NCBI GenBank assembly: GCA_944320885.1
Contig: CALUJE010000011.1
Location: forward strand, 1 to 64,000
Origin: an uncultured Phocaeicola sp.
Lineage (GTDB): Bacteria; Bacteroidota; Bacteroidia; Bacteroidales; Bacteroidaceae
Length of the DNA: 64,000 nt
Direction of reading: 5' to 3'
Shown here: positions 40,447 to 50,515 of the stretch, in pieces
How the letters are laid out: the number at the start of each line of letters is the position of its first letter
Numbering within the stretch: position 1 is the stretch's first letter
The notes under the pieces: generated by a model
What the model saw: only the letters and a program-made list of their open reading frames with translations
Databases searched by the model: none
What the model was told of the DNA's origin: nothing
Made by a program: the position numbers and the translations under genes

Positions 40447-41156
40447 AGATGTTCTATTACGTATTGTGCCAGATAGCAACCGAAAACGGCTGGCATGTAA
40501 CTTACGGTTCCGGCAGTAGATTTCTTGTTTTTCTCGTTATCGACCAGCAGAATGGCGTTCGTATCGGCCTGTTCGGTGCTGAACACTACCGGCAACTTGC
40601 GTTTGGGACCCATCTTCTGCAGGCGTTTGCGTACGGCCTTGCTCAGGCCACAATGATAAGTGTCCCAGAGGTCGGCAAACTGAATCTTGCTCAAATCGTG
40701 CTTGGCTCCGGCTCCCATGCTCGAAACGATGGGGATATGCCTTTTCCATGCCTCGGATATGAGTGTACATTTCGGGGTGATGGTATCGATAGCGTCGACA
40801 ATAAAGCTGAATTTCTCACTGTCGAGCAGTTGCGGTATGTCTTCCTCGGTCAGATATGCGGCCCTGGCCTCAACCTGAAGCTCCGGATTGATGTCGCGGA
40901 AACGGTCGGCCAGAATCTTTACCTTAGGCTGTCCGAGTGTGGAATGCATGGCGGGCAGCTGACGGTTCAGGTTGGTAATCTGCACTTCATCGGCATCTAC
41001 CAGCGTAAGGCGGCCTACTCCTGCCCTGCAAATCATTTCGGCGGCATAAGCGCCCACACCTCCGGTACCTACAACCAGCACATGGGCATCGTGCAGACGT
41101 TTCATCTTTTCAGCTCCGAAGAGCAGTTCCGTGCGTTGTAACCAGTGTTCTGCCAT
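40443..41156 (-). CDS. tcdA: tRNA threonylcarbamoyladenosine dehydratase (TcdA/YgdL)
   Basis: This 237-aa E1-like ThiF-family protein has a nucleotide-binding [13 protein letters not shown] and the conserved [15 protein letters not shown]. The long form with [16 protein letters not shown] sequence fits TcdA, which cyclises t6A37 in tRNA using ATP. It lacks the MoeB zinc cysteines. It begins directly after the antiporter stop and overlaps lolD by 4 nt. Confidence 0.85.
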   Translation of the reverse strand: MAEHWLQRTELLFGAEKMKRLHDAHVLVVGTGGVGAYAAEMICRAGVGRLTLVDADEVQITNLNRQLPAMHSTLGQPKVKILADRFRDINPELQVEARAAYLTEEDIPQLLDSEKFSFIVDAIDTITPKCTLISEAWKRHIPIVSSMGAGAKHDLSKIQFADLWDTYHCGLSKAVRKRLQKMGPKRKLPVVFSTEQADTNAILLVDNEKNKKSTAGTVSYMPAVFGCYLAQYVIEHL

Positions 41157-43295
41157 TTAATTCTTCTTAAACCATTTGTAAAACCAGTTTTCTACCGCAT
41201 CATACATTTGCGTCGGGTCATTATGATGACGGTTCTCAACGAAAGTAAGCTCCTGCATGTCATCGCCATACTCGTCTGGATAGATAATCAGCAGACTGTT
41301 GTTGAAGAAGTAGCGGGTTATCTGCGCGGGAAGTTTCTCGAACGATGACTGGTAAGAGATGGAACCCTTACGTGCCGATACGACTACAAACAGATGGTCA
41401 TAGCTTACCTGCCCGGTAAGAATGAGCAAATCGTCCCAACTCTCAAGCATCTGATACTCCACATTCTCGGCTCCTTCATGCTGTACGATGCTTTTGATAT
41501 ATTTCAGGCTTTCTGTCGTTGCGAAAATCATCATCCGGCATCCCAGCGAGCGGCTCAGCCTGCACAGCTGTGTCACCCATTTACTGAAACCGGACTCGTA
41601 TTCGGCCTTTTCAGGAACGGCCACCACGATGCGGCGCAAGGTGTTGACTGGCATCAGCAACTTGGCAATCATGATTTGCCGGTGGGTTCCCTTCAACAGG
41701 GCTTCGGTTCTGGAACCGAAGAACGAATCCATCAGATTGGTTTTCCGGTGCAATCCTATCACAAGGTCGGTTATATCGTTTTCCTTCATGGTGTGCAGGA
41801 TTCCCTGTGCCACATTCAGGTCATAGCGCAAGAAGGTTTTCGCTTCCGTATCGGAGGCCGAAGCCTGAATGGATATACGCTCCAGATTGCGTTTGGCTCT
41901 TATTTCCTTCAACTCCGAATTGCCATTGTCGTCAACCACGCTCAAGGCGAATATTTCCTTCTTCTGCTTGGGCGACTTAATCATCAGCGCCATATCGACC
42001 AGTCCTTCGATGTTTTCAGGATTGGCAACCGGAATCATGATTCGCTCATTCTGTCTGTTTTTCTTTTCGGTGATTTCTTCCTGATGCTCCATCGTTACCA
42101 GCTTGCGTGCGGCACGCTCGGTTGCTATGGAACTGATGATGCAGGTAAACAGAATCATCACGACCGTACCGTTGAGCACATCGTCGTTAAGCAGGCGTTC
42201 ACCGTTTTCAAGAATAATGTTATGACCGATGAGTACGGCAGCCAGCGTGGCTGCAGCCTGCGCGTTGCTCAGTCCGAAAATGAGTCCTCTGTCGGCCTTT
42301 GTCATGTGATAGGATTTCTGGGTAATCCATGCGGCCAGCCATTTGCTCAGAGTGGCTATGACGGTCATCACGATGGCTACCTTCAACGCCGTTCCTTCAG
42401 AAAAGAGGCAACGCACGTCAATAATCATACCTACACCTATCAGGAAATATGGAATAAACAGGGCATTACCCACAAACTCCAGACGGTTCATCAACGGAGA
42501 AACATGAGGCACATAGCGGTTAAGCACCAGTCCGGCGAGAAACGCTCCGAGAATACCTTCCATTCCGACAATCTCCATCAGGCCTGCACCCAGGAACACC
42601 ATCGCCAGAACGAAGATAAACTGCATTACATTATCGTCATATTTTCTGAAAAACCAACGGCACAGACGGGGCATTACAAGAATGATGAGCAGGCAGAGCA
42701 AACAGACCTTCACCACCAGCAATACCCAATAAAGTCCGTTTACGCCCTCACCCTTATACATACCGCCTATCACGGCCAGCACAATCAGGGCAAGCACTAC
42801 GGTCACAGCCGTTCCGCCAATGCTTATGCTCACACTGCTGTTACGGTTCAGTCCGTAACGGCTCACTATAGGATAGGCTATCAGCGTATGGCTGGCATAC
42901 ATACTGGCCAGCAATACCGAAGTGACAAAACTGTAGTCGAGCAGTGTCATGCTGCTCCAGATACCCAGTCCCATCGGAATAAAGAATGTCCACAAACCGA
43001 ATACCAGTCCCTTTGTACGGTTCTTCTTGAAATCGTCCATATCCATCTCCAGACCGGCCAGAAACATGATATAAAGCAATCCCACTTTTCCGAAAAGTTC
43101 AAAACTGCTGTCGCGCTCAAGAATATTGAAACCGTGCTCGCCTACTACTACACCGGCCAGAATCATTCCGATAATATGGGGAATGCGAAGACGGCCCAAC
43201 AGAATAGGCGCAAACAATATGATACAGAGAACCAGAAAGAATATCCACGTAGGATCGGTTATCGGCAAATAATTCGTCAAGTCTAAGGCATTCAT
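41157..43295 (-). CDS. CPA2-family cation:proton antiporter with C-terminal Usp-like domain
   Basis: This 712-aa protein begins with about twelve membrane segments (residues 10-400) of the Na+/H+ exchanger (KefB/NapA-like) fold, including the GMILAGVVVGEHG and GMEGILGAFLAGLVLNRY segments. About 300 cytoplasmic residues follow, resembling universal-stress-protein domains (AVPEKAEYESGF), which probably regulate transport. It exchanges Na+ or K+ for H+. It is the first gene of the minus-strand set antiporter-tcdA-lolD. Confidence 0.85.
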   Translation of the reverse strand: MNALDLTNYLPITDPTWIFFLVLCIILFAPILLGRLRIPHIIGMILAGVVVGEHGFNILERDSSFELFGKVGLLYIMFLAGLEMDMDDFKKNRTKGLVFGLWTFFIPMGLGIWSSMTLLDYSFVTSVLLASMYASHTLIAYPIVSRYGLNRNSSVSISIGGTAVTVVLALIVLAVIGGMYKGEGVNGLYWVLLVVKVCLLCLLIILVMPRLCRWFFRKYDDNVMQFIFVLAMVFLGAGLMEIVGMEGILGAFLAGLVLNRYVPHVSPLMNRLEFVGNALFIPYFLIGVGMIIDVRCLFSEGTALKVAIVMTVIATLSKWLAAWITQKSYHMTKADRGLIFGLSNAQAAATLAAVLIGHNIILENGERLLNDDVLNGTVVMILFTCIISSIATERAARKLVTMEHQEEITEKKNRQNERIMIPVANPENIEGLVDMALMIKSPKQKKEIFALSVVDDNGNSELKEIRAKRNLERISIQASASDTEAKTFLRYDLNVAQGILHTMKENDITDLVIGLHRKTNLMDSFFGSRTEALLKGTHRQIMIAKLLMPVNTLRRIVVAVPEKAEYESGFSKWVTQLCRLSRSLGCRMMIFATTESLKYIKSIVQHEGAENVEYQMLESWDDLLILTGQVSYDHLFVVVSARKGSISYQSSFEKLPAQITRYFFNNSLLIIYPDEYGDDMQELTFVENRHHNDPTQMYDAVENWFYKWFKKN

Positions 43296-43441
43296 AATAC
43301 GTACTCATTAAATTCTTTTGCAAAATAACTAAAAAGAATTCAATTTATATGCTCTTATACACCAAAATGTTATAATTTTGCAGGCGATTATATCAATATG
43401 AAAATACGAATAAACAATTTTATTAATTAAGACGAAAAAAG

Positions 43442-44452
43442 ATGAAAGTAGCTATTGTTGGTGCGAGCGGAGCTGTAGGACAAGAGTTCCTTCGCGTACT
43501 CGAAGAGAGAAATTTTCCGGTTGACGAACTGGTATTGTTTGGTTCTCCACGCAGTGCAGGTACTAAATATACCTTCTGCGGTAAAGAGTATGAAGTTAAA
43601 CTTCTTCAACATAACGATGACTTTAAAGGGGTTGACATTGCTTTCACTTCTGCCGGCGCAGGAACTTCTAAAGAGTATGCCGAAACCATTACCAAGTATG
43701 GAGCGGTAATGATTGACAACTCAAGCGCTTTCCGTATGGACAGCGATGTACCTTTGGTGGTTCCCGAAGTTAATGCAGCTGATGCACTGGAGCGTCCGCG
43801 CGGAATCATTGCAAACCCGAACTGTACTACCATACAGATGGTAGTAGCACTGAAAGCCATCGAAAACCTTTCACACATAAAACGCGTGCACGTAGCCACT
43901 TATCAGGCTGCCAGCGGTGCCGGAGCTGCCGCCATGCAGGAGTTGCACGAACAATACCGTCAGGTTTTGGCCGGCGAACCGGTAAAGGTTGAAAAATTCG
44001 CTTACCAGTTGGCTTACAACCTTATCCCGCAAATTGACGTATTTACCGACAACGGATATACCAAAGAAGAGATGAAGATGTTTAACGAAACACGCAAAAT
44101 CATGCACTCTGACATCAAGACAAGTGCAACCTGCGTACGTGTGCCGGCTCTCCGCTCACACTCTGAAAGCATCTGGGTTGAAACTGAACGCCCCATCTCG
44201 GTAGAAGAAGCGCGCGAAGCCTTTGCCAAAGGCGAAGGACTGGTACTGATGGACGAACCGGAAAACAAGGTTTACCCCATGCCGCTGTTCCTTGCCGGAA
44301 AAGACCCTGTATACGTAGGCCGTATCCGCAAAGACCTGACCGACGAGAACGGACTCACCTTCTGGATTGTAGGCGACCAGATTAAAAAAGGCGCTGCACT
44401 GAATGCCGTTCAGATTGCAGAATACCTTATCAAGGTAGGAAACATCAAGTAA
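43442..44452 (+). CDS. asd: Aspartate-semialdehyde dehydrogenase
   Basis: This 336-aa enzyme reduces aspartyl phosphate with NADPH in the lysine, threonine, methionine and diaminopimelate pathways. The NADP-binding start is [19 protein letters not shown]. The active-site Cys128 is in NPNCTTIQ. The substrate-binding region includes [24 protein letters not shown] -7 box lies at 43373-43380 and a terminator at 44473, so it is a single-gene unit. Confidence 0.95.
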   Translation: MKVAIVGASGAVGQEFLRVLEERNFPVDELVLFGSPRSAGTKYTFCGKEYEVKLLQHNDDFKGVDIAFTSAGAGTSKEYAETITKYGAVMIDNSSAFRMDSDVPLVVPEVNAADALERPRGIIANPNCTTIQMVVALKAIENLSHIKRVHVATYQAASGAGAAAMQELHEQYRQVLAGEPVKVEKFAYQLAYNLIPQIDVFTDNGYTKEEMKMFNETRKIMHSDIKTSATCVRVPALRSHSESIWVETERPISVEEAREAFAKGEGLVLMDEPENKVYPMPLFLAGKDPVYVGRIRKDLTDENGLTFWIVGDQIKKGAALNAVQIAEYLIKVGNIK

Positions 44453-44472
44453 GAATAACAAGACTCCTTATA

Positions 44473-44506
44473 AAAGCCGGATGAACGAACCTGTTTGCCC
44501 GGCTTT
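44473..44506 (+). terminator. asd terminator
   Basis: Stem AAAGCCGG (44473-44480) pairs with CCGGCTTT (44499-44506), followed by CTTTTT, 20 nt after the asd stop. Confidence 0.85.
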
Positions 44507-44554
44507 CTTTTTATCTGCCCCTCCTGTTTTCTCATCCCTATATCCCCACTTTAT

Positions 44555-44664
44555 TGAGCCTTAACTCCCAGCATGCTGAGCCTTAACTCCCAGCATGCTG
44601 AGCCTTAACTCCCAGCGCGCTGAGCCTTGGTTGCCAGCACGGTGAGCCTTGGTCGCCAATAAGC
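44555..44664. repeat. 22-nt tandem palindromic repeat cluster (D)
   Basis: Five units of exactly 22 nt start at 44555, 44577, 44599, 44621 and 44643. Each is TGAGCCTTAACTC-CCAGCATGC or a variant. The palindrome CAGCATGCTG becomes CAGCGCGCTG in the third unit, so the symmetry is kept although the centre changes. It lies between asd and the ABC operon. Positions 44665-44804 hold no other clear feature. Confidence 0.9.
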
Positions 44665-44804
44665 CGGATATTATTCCAATATATTACACTGATATACAGA
44701 GACAAAGACGTAACAGTATTCATCCTGCGTTTTCTGCTAACTTTAAAAGAAGTTAAATGCAAGTCTCCTTCTGAACAATTTAAAGGAAAAACAAATACTT
44801 TAGC

Positions 44805-44828
44805 AGTGTAATATTAAACTATTACACT
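44805..44828 (+). promoter_or_regulatory. Putative GntR/YtrA-type operator
   Basis: The inverted repeat AGTGTAATA-N6-TATTACACT lies 34 nt before the ABC operon ATG. It resembles the operator I recall for Bacillus YtrA (AGTGTA and TACACT with about 13 nt between). The last gene of the operon encodes a YtrA-like GntR protein, so autoregulation is likely. Confidence 0.75.
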
Positions 44829-44862
44829 AAAACAGATATCAATTCTTTAAAACCATACGATT

Positions 44863-45699
44863 ATGATAGACATTCAAAACGTAACATTCGGTTACCAGCG
44901 CGCAGTAAGAATATTTGAAGACTTTTCACTAAAACTTAAACCGGGCTGCATCTACGGACTGCTTGGAAAAAACGGAACCGGAAAATCAACCCTTCTCTAT
45001 CTGATAACCGGACTGCTGAGAGCGCAACAGGGTAAAGTTACTTTCGACGGAAACGACGTCGCACGGAGACTCCCCGAAACCTTGCAGGAGATGTTTCTTA
45101 TCCCTGAAGAGGTGACACTGCCCAACGTAAACATCAGGCAATATGCCCGCATGTACGGCCCGTTCTATCCGAAGTTCAGTAGCGAGCAACTGGACAACTA
45201 TCTGAAAGAATTTGAAGTTGACCCGCAAGCAAAACTCTCAGACCTCTCCATGGGACAGCGCAAGAAAGCGTATATCAGTTTTGCACTGGCCACCAACACG
45301 CGCTTCATATTTATGGATGAACCGACCAACGGACTGGATATTCCTTCGAAAAGCCAGTTCCGCAAAATCGTAGCTTCGACCATGACCGACGAACGTAGCA
45401 TCGTAATCTCAACGCATCAGGTGCGCGACCTCGATTACCTGCTCGACCACCTGATTATCATTGACCAGAAACAACTGCTGCTGAACCGCTCAGTGAGCGA
45501 TATCACCGAACGCCTCTGCTTCGACGAGCTCCGACCCAACGAGATGAGCGAAGGAGGTGTATTGTTCAGCATGCCGTCAATGAACGGAAACAGCATAATA
45601 AGCCGCAACGTAAACCATCGTGAAACTTCCATCAATCTGGAACTCTTTTTCAATGCCATGCTCGAAAAGACCGAGATGATGCAGGACATACTGAAATAA
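44863..45699 (+). CDS. ABC transporter ATP-binding protein
   Basis: This 278-aa ATPase has Walker A LLGKNGTGKST, signature LSMGQRKKAYI, Walker B FIFMDEPTNGLD and the switch His in VISTHQ. The C-terminal 70 residues are an accessory domain. It is the first gene of a five-gene operon with three permease-like proteins and a GntR regulator. By analogy with ytr/bce-type operons, it may respond to cell-wall stress or export a small compound (inferred). Confidence 0.88.
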   Translation: MIDIQNVTFGYQRAVRIFEDFSLKLKPGCIYGLLGKNGTGKSTLLYLITGLLRAQQGKVTFDGNDVARRLPETLQEMFLIPEEVTLPNVNIRQYARMYGPFYPKFSSEQLDNYLKEFEVDPQAKLSDLSMGQRKKAYISFALATNTRFIFMDEPTNGLDIPSKSQFRKIVASTMTDERSIVISTHQVRDLDYLLDHLIIIDQKQLLLNRSVSDITERLCFDELRPNEMSEGGVLFSMPSMNGNSIISRNVNHRETSINLELFFNAMLEKTEMMQDILK

Positions 45700-45726
45700 A
45701 AACATCATTCAAAGAAACAGTGCGTT

Positions 45727-46476
45727 ATGAATACAAATTCCTTTAGTTTCAGACGGGTGGCGTGGCTCTTGAAAATAAACGGAACGTTTACTCTCAGGTC
45801 ACACCTGCTATGGGTGGCATGTATTGTGGCAGCGGCCGTGGCGGTAAACCTACTGCTGCTGTATGAGGTGGAAAAGACATTCTATGTTCTGTTTGCCATC
45901 TTCTGCGCCTTACCGCTCTTCAAGATTTATCCGGTCAAATACGGACTCAAATATCAGTCACTGCCCTGTTATCTGCTGATACCGGCGTCGAACAGTGAAC
46001 GCTTCACTGTACAGATGCTTCTGACTGTCGGCATCGGACTACTATATGCTTTCATCGGAATACTTCTTCTGTTCGGATGCAACCAGCTGCTGCACTCGTT
46101 TATCGACGGATATCCGCTTATCGGCATAAACGGATTCTACGAGCCGCTGCACGATGCCTTATGCAAAGCCTTTCTGCTGCCGGACAGCCCGATGGCCGGG
46201 TGGTGTATCGCTCTCAATATCTGCTGGATTCTCGGATTTCTGATATGGATTCTGTGCCAATGGCCCGGTTTCTTTGTAATCGGCTTCATCGCATTTACTT
46301 ATCTGTATGGTGATGTCGTGTCATGGCTGCATACCAATACCGGATTACAGGATTTCTTTGCCGGACACTTTTACGTGGCCATCCTGCTATCCATAGCGGC
46401 ATCCGCAATATTTTATACACTCACTTACCGTGCTTTCTGCAAGACTGAAATAAGAAGCTTGCGGAGAAGGGCATAA
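45727..46476 (+). CDS. ABC-2-like membrane protein 1
   Basis: This 249-aa protein has about six hydrophobic segments and a short cytoplasmic start, MNTNSFSFRRVAWLLK. That start resembles those of the two following membrane proteins, and all three share an interior PAS-x-SE/GE-F block (IPASNSERF here). It is a likely transmembrane half of the transporter. It starts 27 nt after the ATPase gene. Confidence 0.7.
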   Translation: MNTNSFSFRRVAWLLKINGTFTLRSHLLWVACIVAAAVAVNLLLLYEVEKTFYVLFAIFCALPLFKIYPVKYGLKYQSLPCYLLIPASNSERFTVQMLLTVGIGLLYAFIGILLLFGCNQLLHSFIDGYPLIGINGFYEPLHDALCKAFLLPDSPMAGWCIALNICWILGFLIWILCQWPGFFVIGFIAFTYLYGDVVSWLHTNTGLQDFFAGHFYVAILLSIAASAIFYTLTYRAFCKTEIRSLRRRA

Positions 46477-46494
46477 ACCAAATTAACAAGCAGT

Positions 46495-47217
46495 ATGAAC
46501 AGAAATGTACTCAACACAAGGCGTACAATCCGCCTCATCCGGAACCAGTTTACCGAAGACTGGAGCATGAATATGATAATCTACATAGCGGCACTTGTTG
46601 TATACATATTCACCACCATCATAAACAGGCCCGACAATATAGAAGAGCTTATAAGTAAGGAATGGGCCACTTTGGCCATGTTTTTCTATTTCTTCTGCGC
46701 CACCTACTTTACCGACAGTAACCGGAAAGCAGTCTGGTATCTGAATCTCCCCGCCAGCACAGGCGAGAAGTTTGCGGCACACATCGCATACTCCATACTG
46801 GCCTGCCTGCTGTTTTTTACGGTAACCATCCTCGCCGGCGAAGGAATCCGCCTGGCAGTATACGGTCTGCAGGGCATGCCGACTGATATGATGAGCTTCA
46901 TGCCTGCTTTCGACGTGTTCCCTTCAGGGTGGTTAATTGTCCTGGTATCCGTATTCGTCCTGTGGCTGGCTTCGGGTTTCCTGCTGGGAGGATATCTGTT
47001 TGAGAAGCTGATGTTTCAAAAGGTTCTCATCACACACATCACTACGGTAGTCATCATCGGAGGTATTCTTTATCTCATTTATGGAAATACCGACCTTTCC
47101 AGTCTGACTGTTGCCGGAAACTGCATCAGCGTCCTGCTGACAATAAGTACGGTTGCCAATACTGCATGGGCTTACCGCCTGTTCAGACAATGCGAAATAG
47201 TAAAAACTGAAAAGTAA
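46495..47217 (+). CDS. ABC-2-like membrane protein 2
   Basis: This 240-aa membrane protein with about six segments is a paralogue of its neighbours: N-terminus NVLNTRRTIRLIRNQ and interior LPASTGEKF. It lies 18 nt after the previous gene. It probably forms a heteromeric permease with one of the other two proteins. Confidence 0.68.
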   Translation: MNRNVLNTRRTIRLIRNQFTEDWSMNMIIYIAALVVYIFTTIINRPDNIEELISKEWATLAMFFYFFCATYFTDSNRKAVWYLNLPASTGEKFAAHIAYSILACLLFFTVTILAGEGIRLAVYGLQGMPTDMMSFMPAFDVFPSGWLIVLVSVFVLWLASGFLLGGYLFEKLMFQKVLITHITTVVIIGGILYLIYGNTDLSSLTVAGNCISVLLTISTVANTAWAYRLFRQCEIVKTEK

Positions 47218-47237
47218 ACCATAACACGAATATAAAC

Positions 47238-48032
47238 ATGAACACAAACAGTTTCAACATACAAAATGTGATTCGGCTTACCAAGAACAGAATCATCGAG
47301 AGCAAAAGGAAGCTTTTGCTTCAGGCACTGCTTTACTACGGAATTATTCTCTGTATCGGGTTCTTTTGGCTGTCGATAACCAATAACGACCTGCCATATA
47401 TAATCATGTATACAGGATTCCTGATTTTCTTCTTTGCTGTAAACACGGCCAGCTTCTTTGCCAACATTCTGGAAGACATACAAACCAAAGAGAGTAACTG
47501 CTTCTATTTCATGATACCCGCCTCAATCAGTGAGAAGTTCGTCTCTCGTCTGGCTTTTGTCATTATAAAGTGCATCTTTTTATTGGGAATTACATTCATA
47601 CTTGCAGAACTGACTCGCTATATGCTCGACTTGTTGCTCGGCATGCCGAATTTCAATATCATCAAATGCTATTCACAGAGTCTGTCTGTCAATCAGAATC
47701 TTGTCATGAATACCTATAATGTAATATTGAGCATCTGGATTCTCAGTACTTTTATACTAGGCGGATGCTGGTATCGGAAAAGACCTTTCGGAAAAGTTAT
47801 CCTGTGGCATATACTGCTGTTCATGCTTATCATGATAATAGGAAAAAATCTGTTTTTTTACTTTATACAGGTAAACAGTGTATTCACTCAAGACGTAGCG
47901 GAACTTACAGAAGAATATGCAAGGCAAGGACAAAATATCGTTTCTGTAATAGAAATACTATTCACACTGTTATCCGTATTCAACATCTGGCTTTCATACC
48001 GGCTGTTCAAACGCAGACAAATCATAAAATAA
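47238..48032 (+). CDS. ABC-2-like membrane protein 3
   Basis: This 264-aa membrane protein is the third paralogue (N-terminus MNTNSFNIQNVIRLTKNR, interior IPASISEKF). It has about six membrane segments and ends six nt before the gntR gene. Three related permease genes behind one ATPase suggests lineage-specific duplication. Confidence 0.68.
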   Translation: MNTNSFNIQNVIRLTKNRIIESKRKLLLQALLYYGIILCIGFFWLSITNNDLPYIIMYTGFLIFFFAVNTASFFANILEDIQTKESNCFYFMIPASISEKFVSRLAFVIIKCIFLLGITFILAELTRYMLDLLLGMPNFNIIKCYSQSLSVNQNLVMNTYNVILSIWILSTFILGGCWYRKRPFGKVILWHILLFMLIMIIGKNLFFYFIQVNSVFTQDVAELTEEYARQGQNIVSVIEILFTLLSVFNIWLSYRLFKRRQIIK

Positions 48033-48038
48033 ACCGAC

Positions 48039-48395
48039 ATGATATTTAAGGAGAACAAACCCATATACCTGCAAATAGCAGAACGACTGTGCGATGAAAT
48101 CATTCAGGGATGTTACGGAGAGGAAAGCCGTATACCTTCGGTACGCGAATATTCCGCAACACTCGAAGTGAACGTCAACACGGTGGTGCGCTCGTACGAA
48201 TATCTGCAGAACGCCAGCATCATCTACAACAAACGTGGACTGGGATATTTCGTCAAGGAAGGAGCCACACGGGCCATCATCGCACAACGCAAGAAAGAAT
48301 TCATGAATGAGGAACTGCCGGAGTTCTTAAACAAGCTGAAACAACTGGACATCCCCATCGAAGAAATCGTGGAAAAGTATCACAGCATGGAATAA
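48039..48395 (+). CDS. GntR-family (YtrA-type) transcriptional regulator
   Basis: This 118-aa protein has a winged-helix GntR domain (residues 7-75: PIYLQIAERLCDEIIQG, then SVREYSATLEVNVNTVVRSYEYL). A short helical dimerisation tail follows instead of a ligand-binding domain, which is typical of the YtrA subgroup. It is the last gene of the ABC operon and probably represses it through the inverted repeat at 44805. Confidence 0.9.
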   Translation: MIFKENKPIYLQIAERLCDEIIQGCYGEESRIPSVREYSATLEVNVNTVVRSYEYLQNASIIYNKRGLGYFVKEGATRAIIAQRKKEFMNEELPEFLNKLKQLDIPIEEIVEKYHSME

Positions 48396-48434
48396 GTTTT
48401 GTAACTTCGCACGCACTTAACAGAAAGATACAGA

Positions 48435-50447
48435 ATGATAGACCAGGCTACCATAGACAAAATCATGGATGCGGCACAGATAGTGGATGTCGTATCGGAG
48501 TTTGTGACTCTGCGCAAAAGAGGCGTAAACTATGTGGGCCTGTGTCCGTTCCATAGCGAAAAGACACCGTCGTTCAGCGTATCACCGTCGAAGGGATTGT
48601 GCAAATGCTTCAGCTGCGGAAAAGGCGGAAACGTGGTGCACTTCATCATGGAACACGAACAGATGTCGTATTACGAGGCCCTGAAATGGCTGGCACGCAA
48701 ATACAACATCGAGGTGAAGGAACGCGAACTGACCAATGAGGAGAAGCATGCACAAAGCGTACGCGAAAGTATGTTTGTGGTCAACGAATATGCGCGTGAC
48801 TATTTCCAGAACATACTCTATAACCACGTAGACGGACAGACCATCGGAATGACTTATTTCCGTCAACGCGGATTCCGTGATGACATTATTCGGAAATTCC
48901 AGCTCGGCTTCTGTCTCGACCAGTTCGACGCGTTTGCCAAAGAAGCCTTGCGCAAGGGTTACAAAGCCGAATATCTAGTCAAGACCGGCCTTTGCTATAC
49001 CAAAGACGACGGTTCTCTGCGCGACCGCTTCTGGGGACGTGTGATTTTCCCGGTACACTCGCTGTCGGGAAAAGTAGTGGCATTTGGCGGACGTGTACTG
49101 AAAACCGATGCCAAGACTGCCAAATATGTAAACTCGCCCGAATCGGAAATTTATCACAAGAGTAATGAACTTTACGGAATATACTTTGCCAAACAGGCTA
49201 TCGTAAAACAAGACCGGTGTTTCCTGGTCGAAGGATATACCGACGTGATATCCATGCACCAGTCTGGCATAGAGAATGTGGTTGCTTCATCGGGCACTTC
49301 ACTGACTCCCGGACAGATTCGCCTGATTCATCGCTTTACGAACAACATTACGGTGCTTTATGACGGCGACATGGCCGGTATAAAGGCGTCAATCCGTGGT
49401 ATTGACATGCTGCTCGAAGAAGGCATGAATATCAAAGTGGTACTCCTGCCCGACGGTGACGACCCCGACAGTTTTGCACGCAAGCATAACGCTACCGATT
49501 ATCAGAACTATATCAACTCGCACGAGGTGGACTTTATCCGCTTCAAGACCAACCTGCTGCTGGAGGATGCCGGAAATGATCCTATCAAACGTGCCGGACT
49601 GATAACCGACATCGTGCGAAGCATCTCCATGATTCCCGAAGCCATCGTACGCTCTGTCTATACCAAGGAATGCAGTCAGTTGCTGCAGGTTGAGGAGAAA
49701 CTGCTTATTGCCGAGATAAACAAGCGCAAGGGCGAACAGGCAGAAAAAGAATACAAGGCAGCACACAACCAGACAGCACAGCCCGGAACAGAAGAAGCCA
49801 CCGGCAGCAATCAGGAAGGAAAAGACCGGCAGGCAGCAGAGCCGGAGGACAAGTACGAATCGTTCATTCCGCAGGAAAACAAGGAAAGCAGAACATTCTA
49901 CCCCAAAGAGAAACTGATAATGGAAATACTGGTACGTTACGGTGAGAAAATCATGTGTAACGTGACCGACGATGAGGGAAACGAAAGAGGGCTGACTGTC
50001 ATAGAATACATTGCAAGTGACCTGCAGACCGATGACTTGCAGTTTCACAACCCTATACACCGGCAGATTCTGGCAGAAGCCGTAGCGCACATACATGACG
50101 CCAATTTCAGGGCCGAACATTATTTCAGTACTCATCCTGACTCTACCATAAGCCAATATACCGTCAGTCTTATCAATGAAAAGTATACGCTGAGCAAGTA
50201 TCACACGAAGAACCAGAAAATCGTAACCGATGACGAACGTCTGCTCGAGCTCGTTCCCCACCTGATGATTGACTTCAAGCATGCCATTGTGGAGGAAGAG
50301 CTGAAACATACGCTCCAGGCCTTACAGAATCCGGAGAATGCAAAGGATGAAAAGAAGTGCATGGCCATCATGAAACACTACAAGGAACTGTCTGAAGTTC
50401 AGAAAATCATGGCTAAACGACTGGGTGACCGGGTGGTTAATGCATAA
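48435..50447 (+). CDS. dnaG: DNA primase
   Basis: This 670-aa primase makes RNA primers at the replication fork. The CHC2 zinc finger is Cys37, His40, Cys58, Cys61. The TOPRIM domain has FLVEGYTDVISMHQSG and LYDGDMAGIKA. A low-complexity linker rich in Glu/Ala/Gln (about residues 430-480) precedes the DnaB-interaction C-terminal domain. It starts 39 nt after gntR. Confidence 0.95.
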   Translation: MIDQATIDKIMDAAQIVDVVSEFVTLRKRGVNYVGLCPFHSEKTPSFSVSPSKGLCKCFSCGKGGNVVHFIMEHEQMSYYEALKWLARKYNIEVKERELTNEEKHAQSVRESMFVVNEYARDYFQNILYNHVDGQTIGMTYFRQRGFRDDIIRKFQLGFCLDQFDAFAKEALRKGYKAEYLVKTGLCYTKDDGSLRDRFWGRVIFPVHSLSGKVVAFGGRVLKTDAKTAKYVNSPESEIYHKSNELYGIYFAKQAIVKQDRCFLVEGYTDVISMHQSGIENVVASSGTSLTPGQIRLIHRFTNNITVLYDGDMAGIKASIRGIDMLLEEGMNIKVVLLPDGDDPDSFARKHNATDYQNYINSHEVDFIRFKTNLLLEDAGNDPIKRAGLITDIVRSISMIPEAIVRSVYTKECSQLLQVEEKLLIAEINKRKGEQAEKEYKAAHNQTAQPGTEEATGSNQEGKDRQAAEPEDKYESFIPQENKESRTFYPKEKLIMEILVRYGEKIMCNVTDDEGNERGLTVIEYIASDLQTDDLQFHNPIHRQILAEAVAHIHDANFRAEHYFSTHPDSTISQYTVSLINEKYTLSKYHTKNQKIVTDDERLLELVPHLMIDFKHAIVEEELKHTLQALQNPENAKDEKKCMAIMKHYKELSEVQKIMAKRLGDRVVNA

Positions 50448-50456
50448 AAACAAAAA

Positions 50457-50490
50457 GACCATCGCATGATAACATCTCATACAATGGTCT
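50457..50490. terminator. Bidirectional terminator between dnaG and folE
   Basis: AGACCAT (50457-50463) pairs with ATGGTCT (50484-50490), with further inner pairing GCATGA/TCATAC, and A and T runs outside. It separates convergent genes. Confidence 0.75.
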
Positions 50491-50515
50491 CTTTCGCTAG
50501 GATTTATATCAATTA

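Noticed and set aside
41394..43286. 630-codon open frame opposite the antiporter gene
   Set aside because: The minus strand encodes a clear CPA2 antiporter. The plus frame is His/Gln-rich shadow translation.
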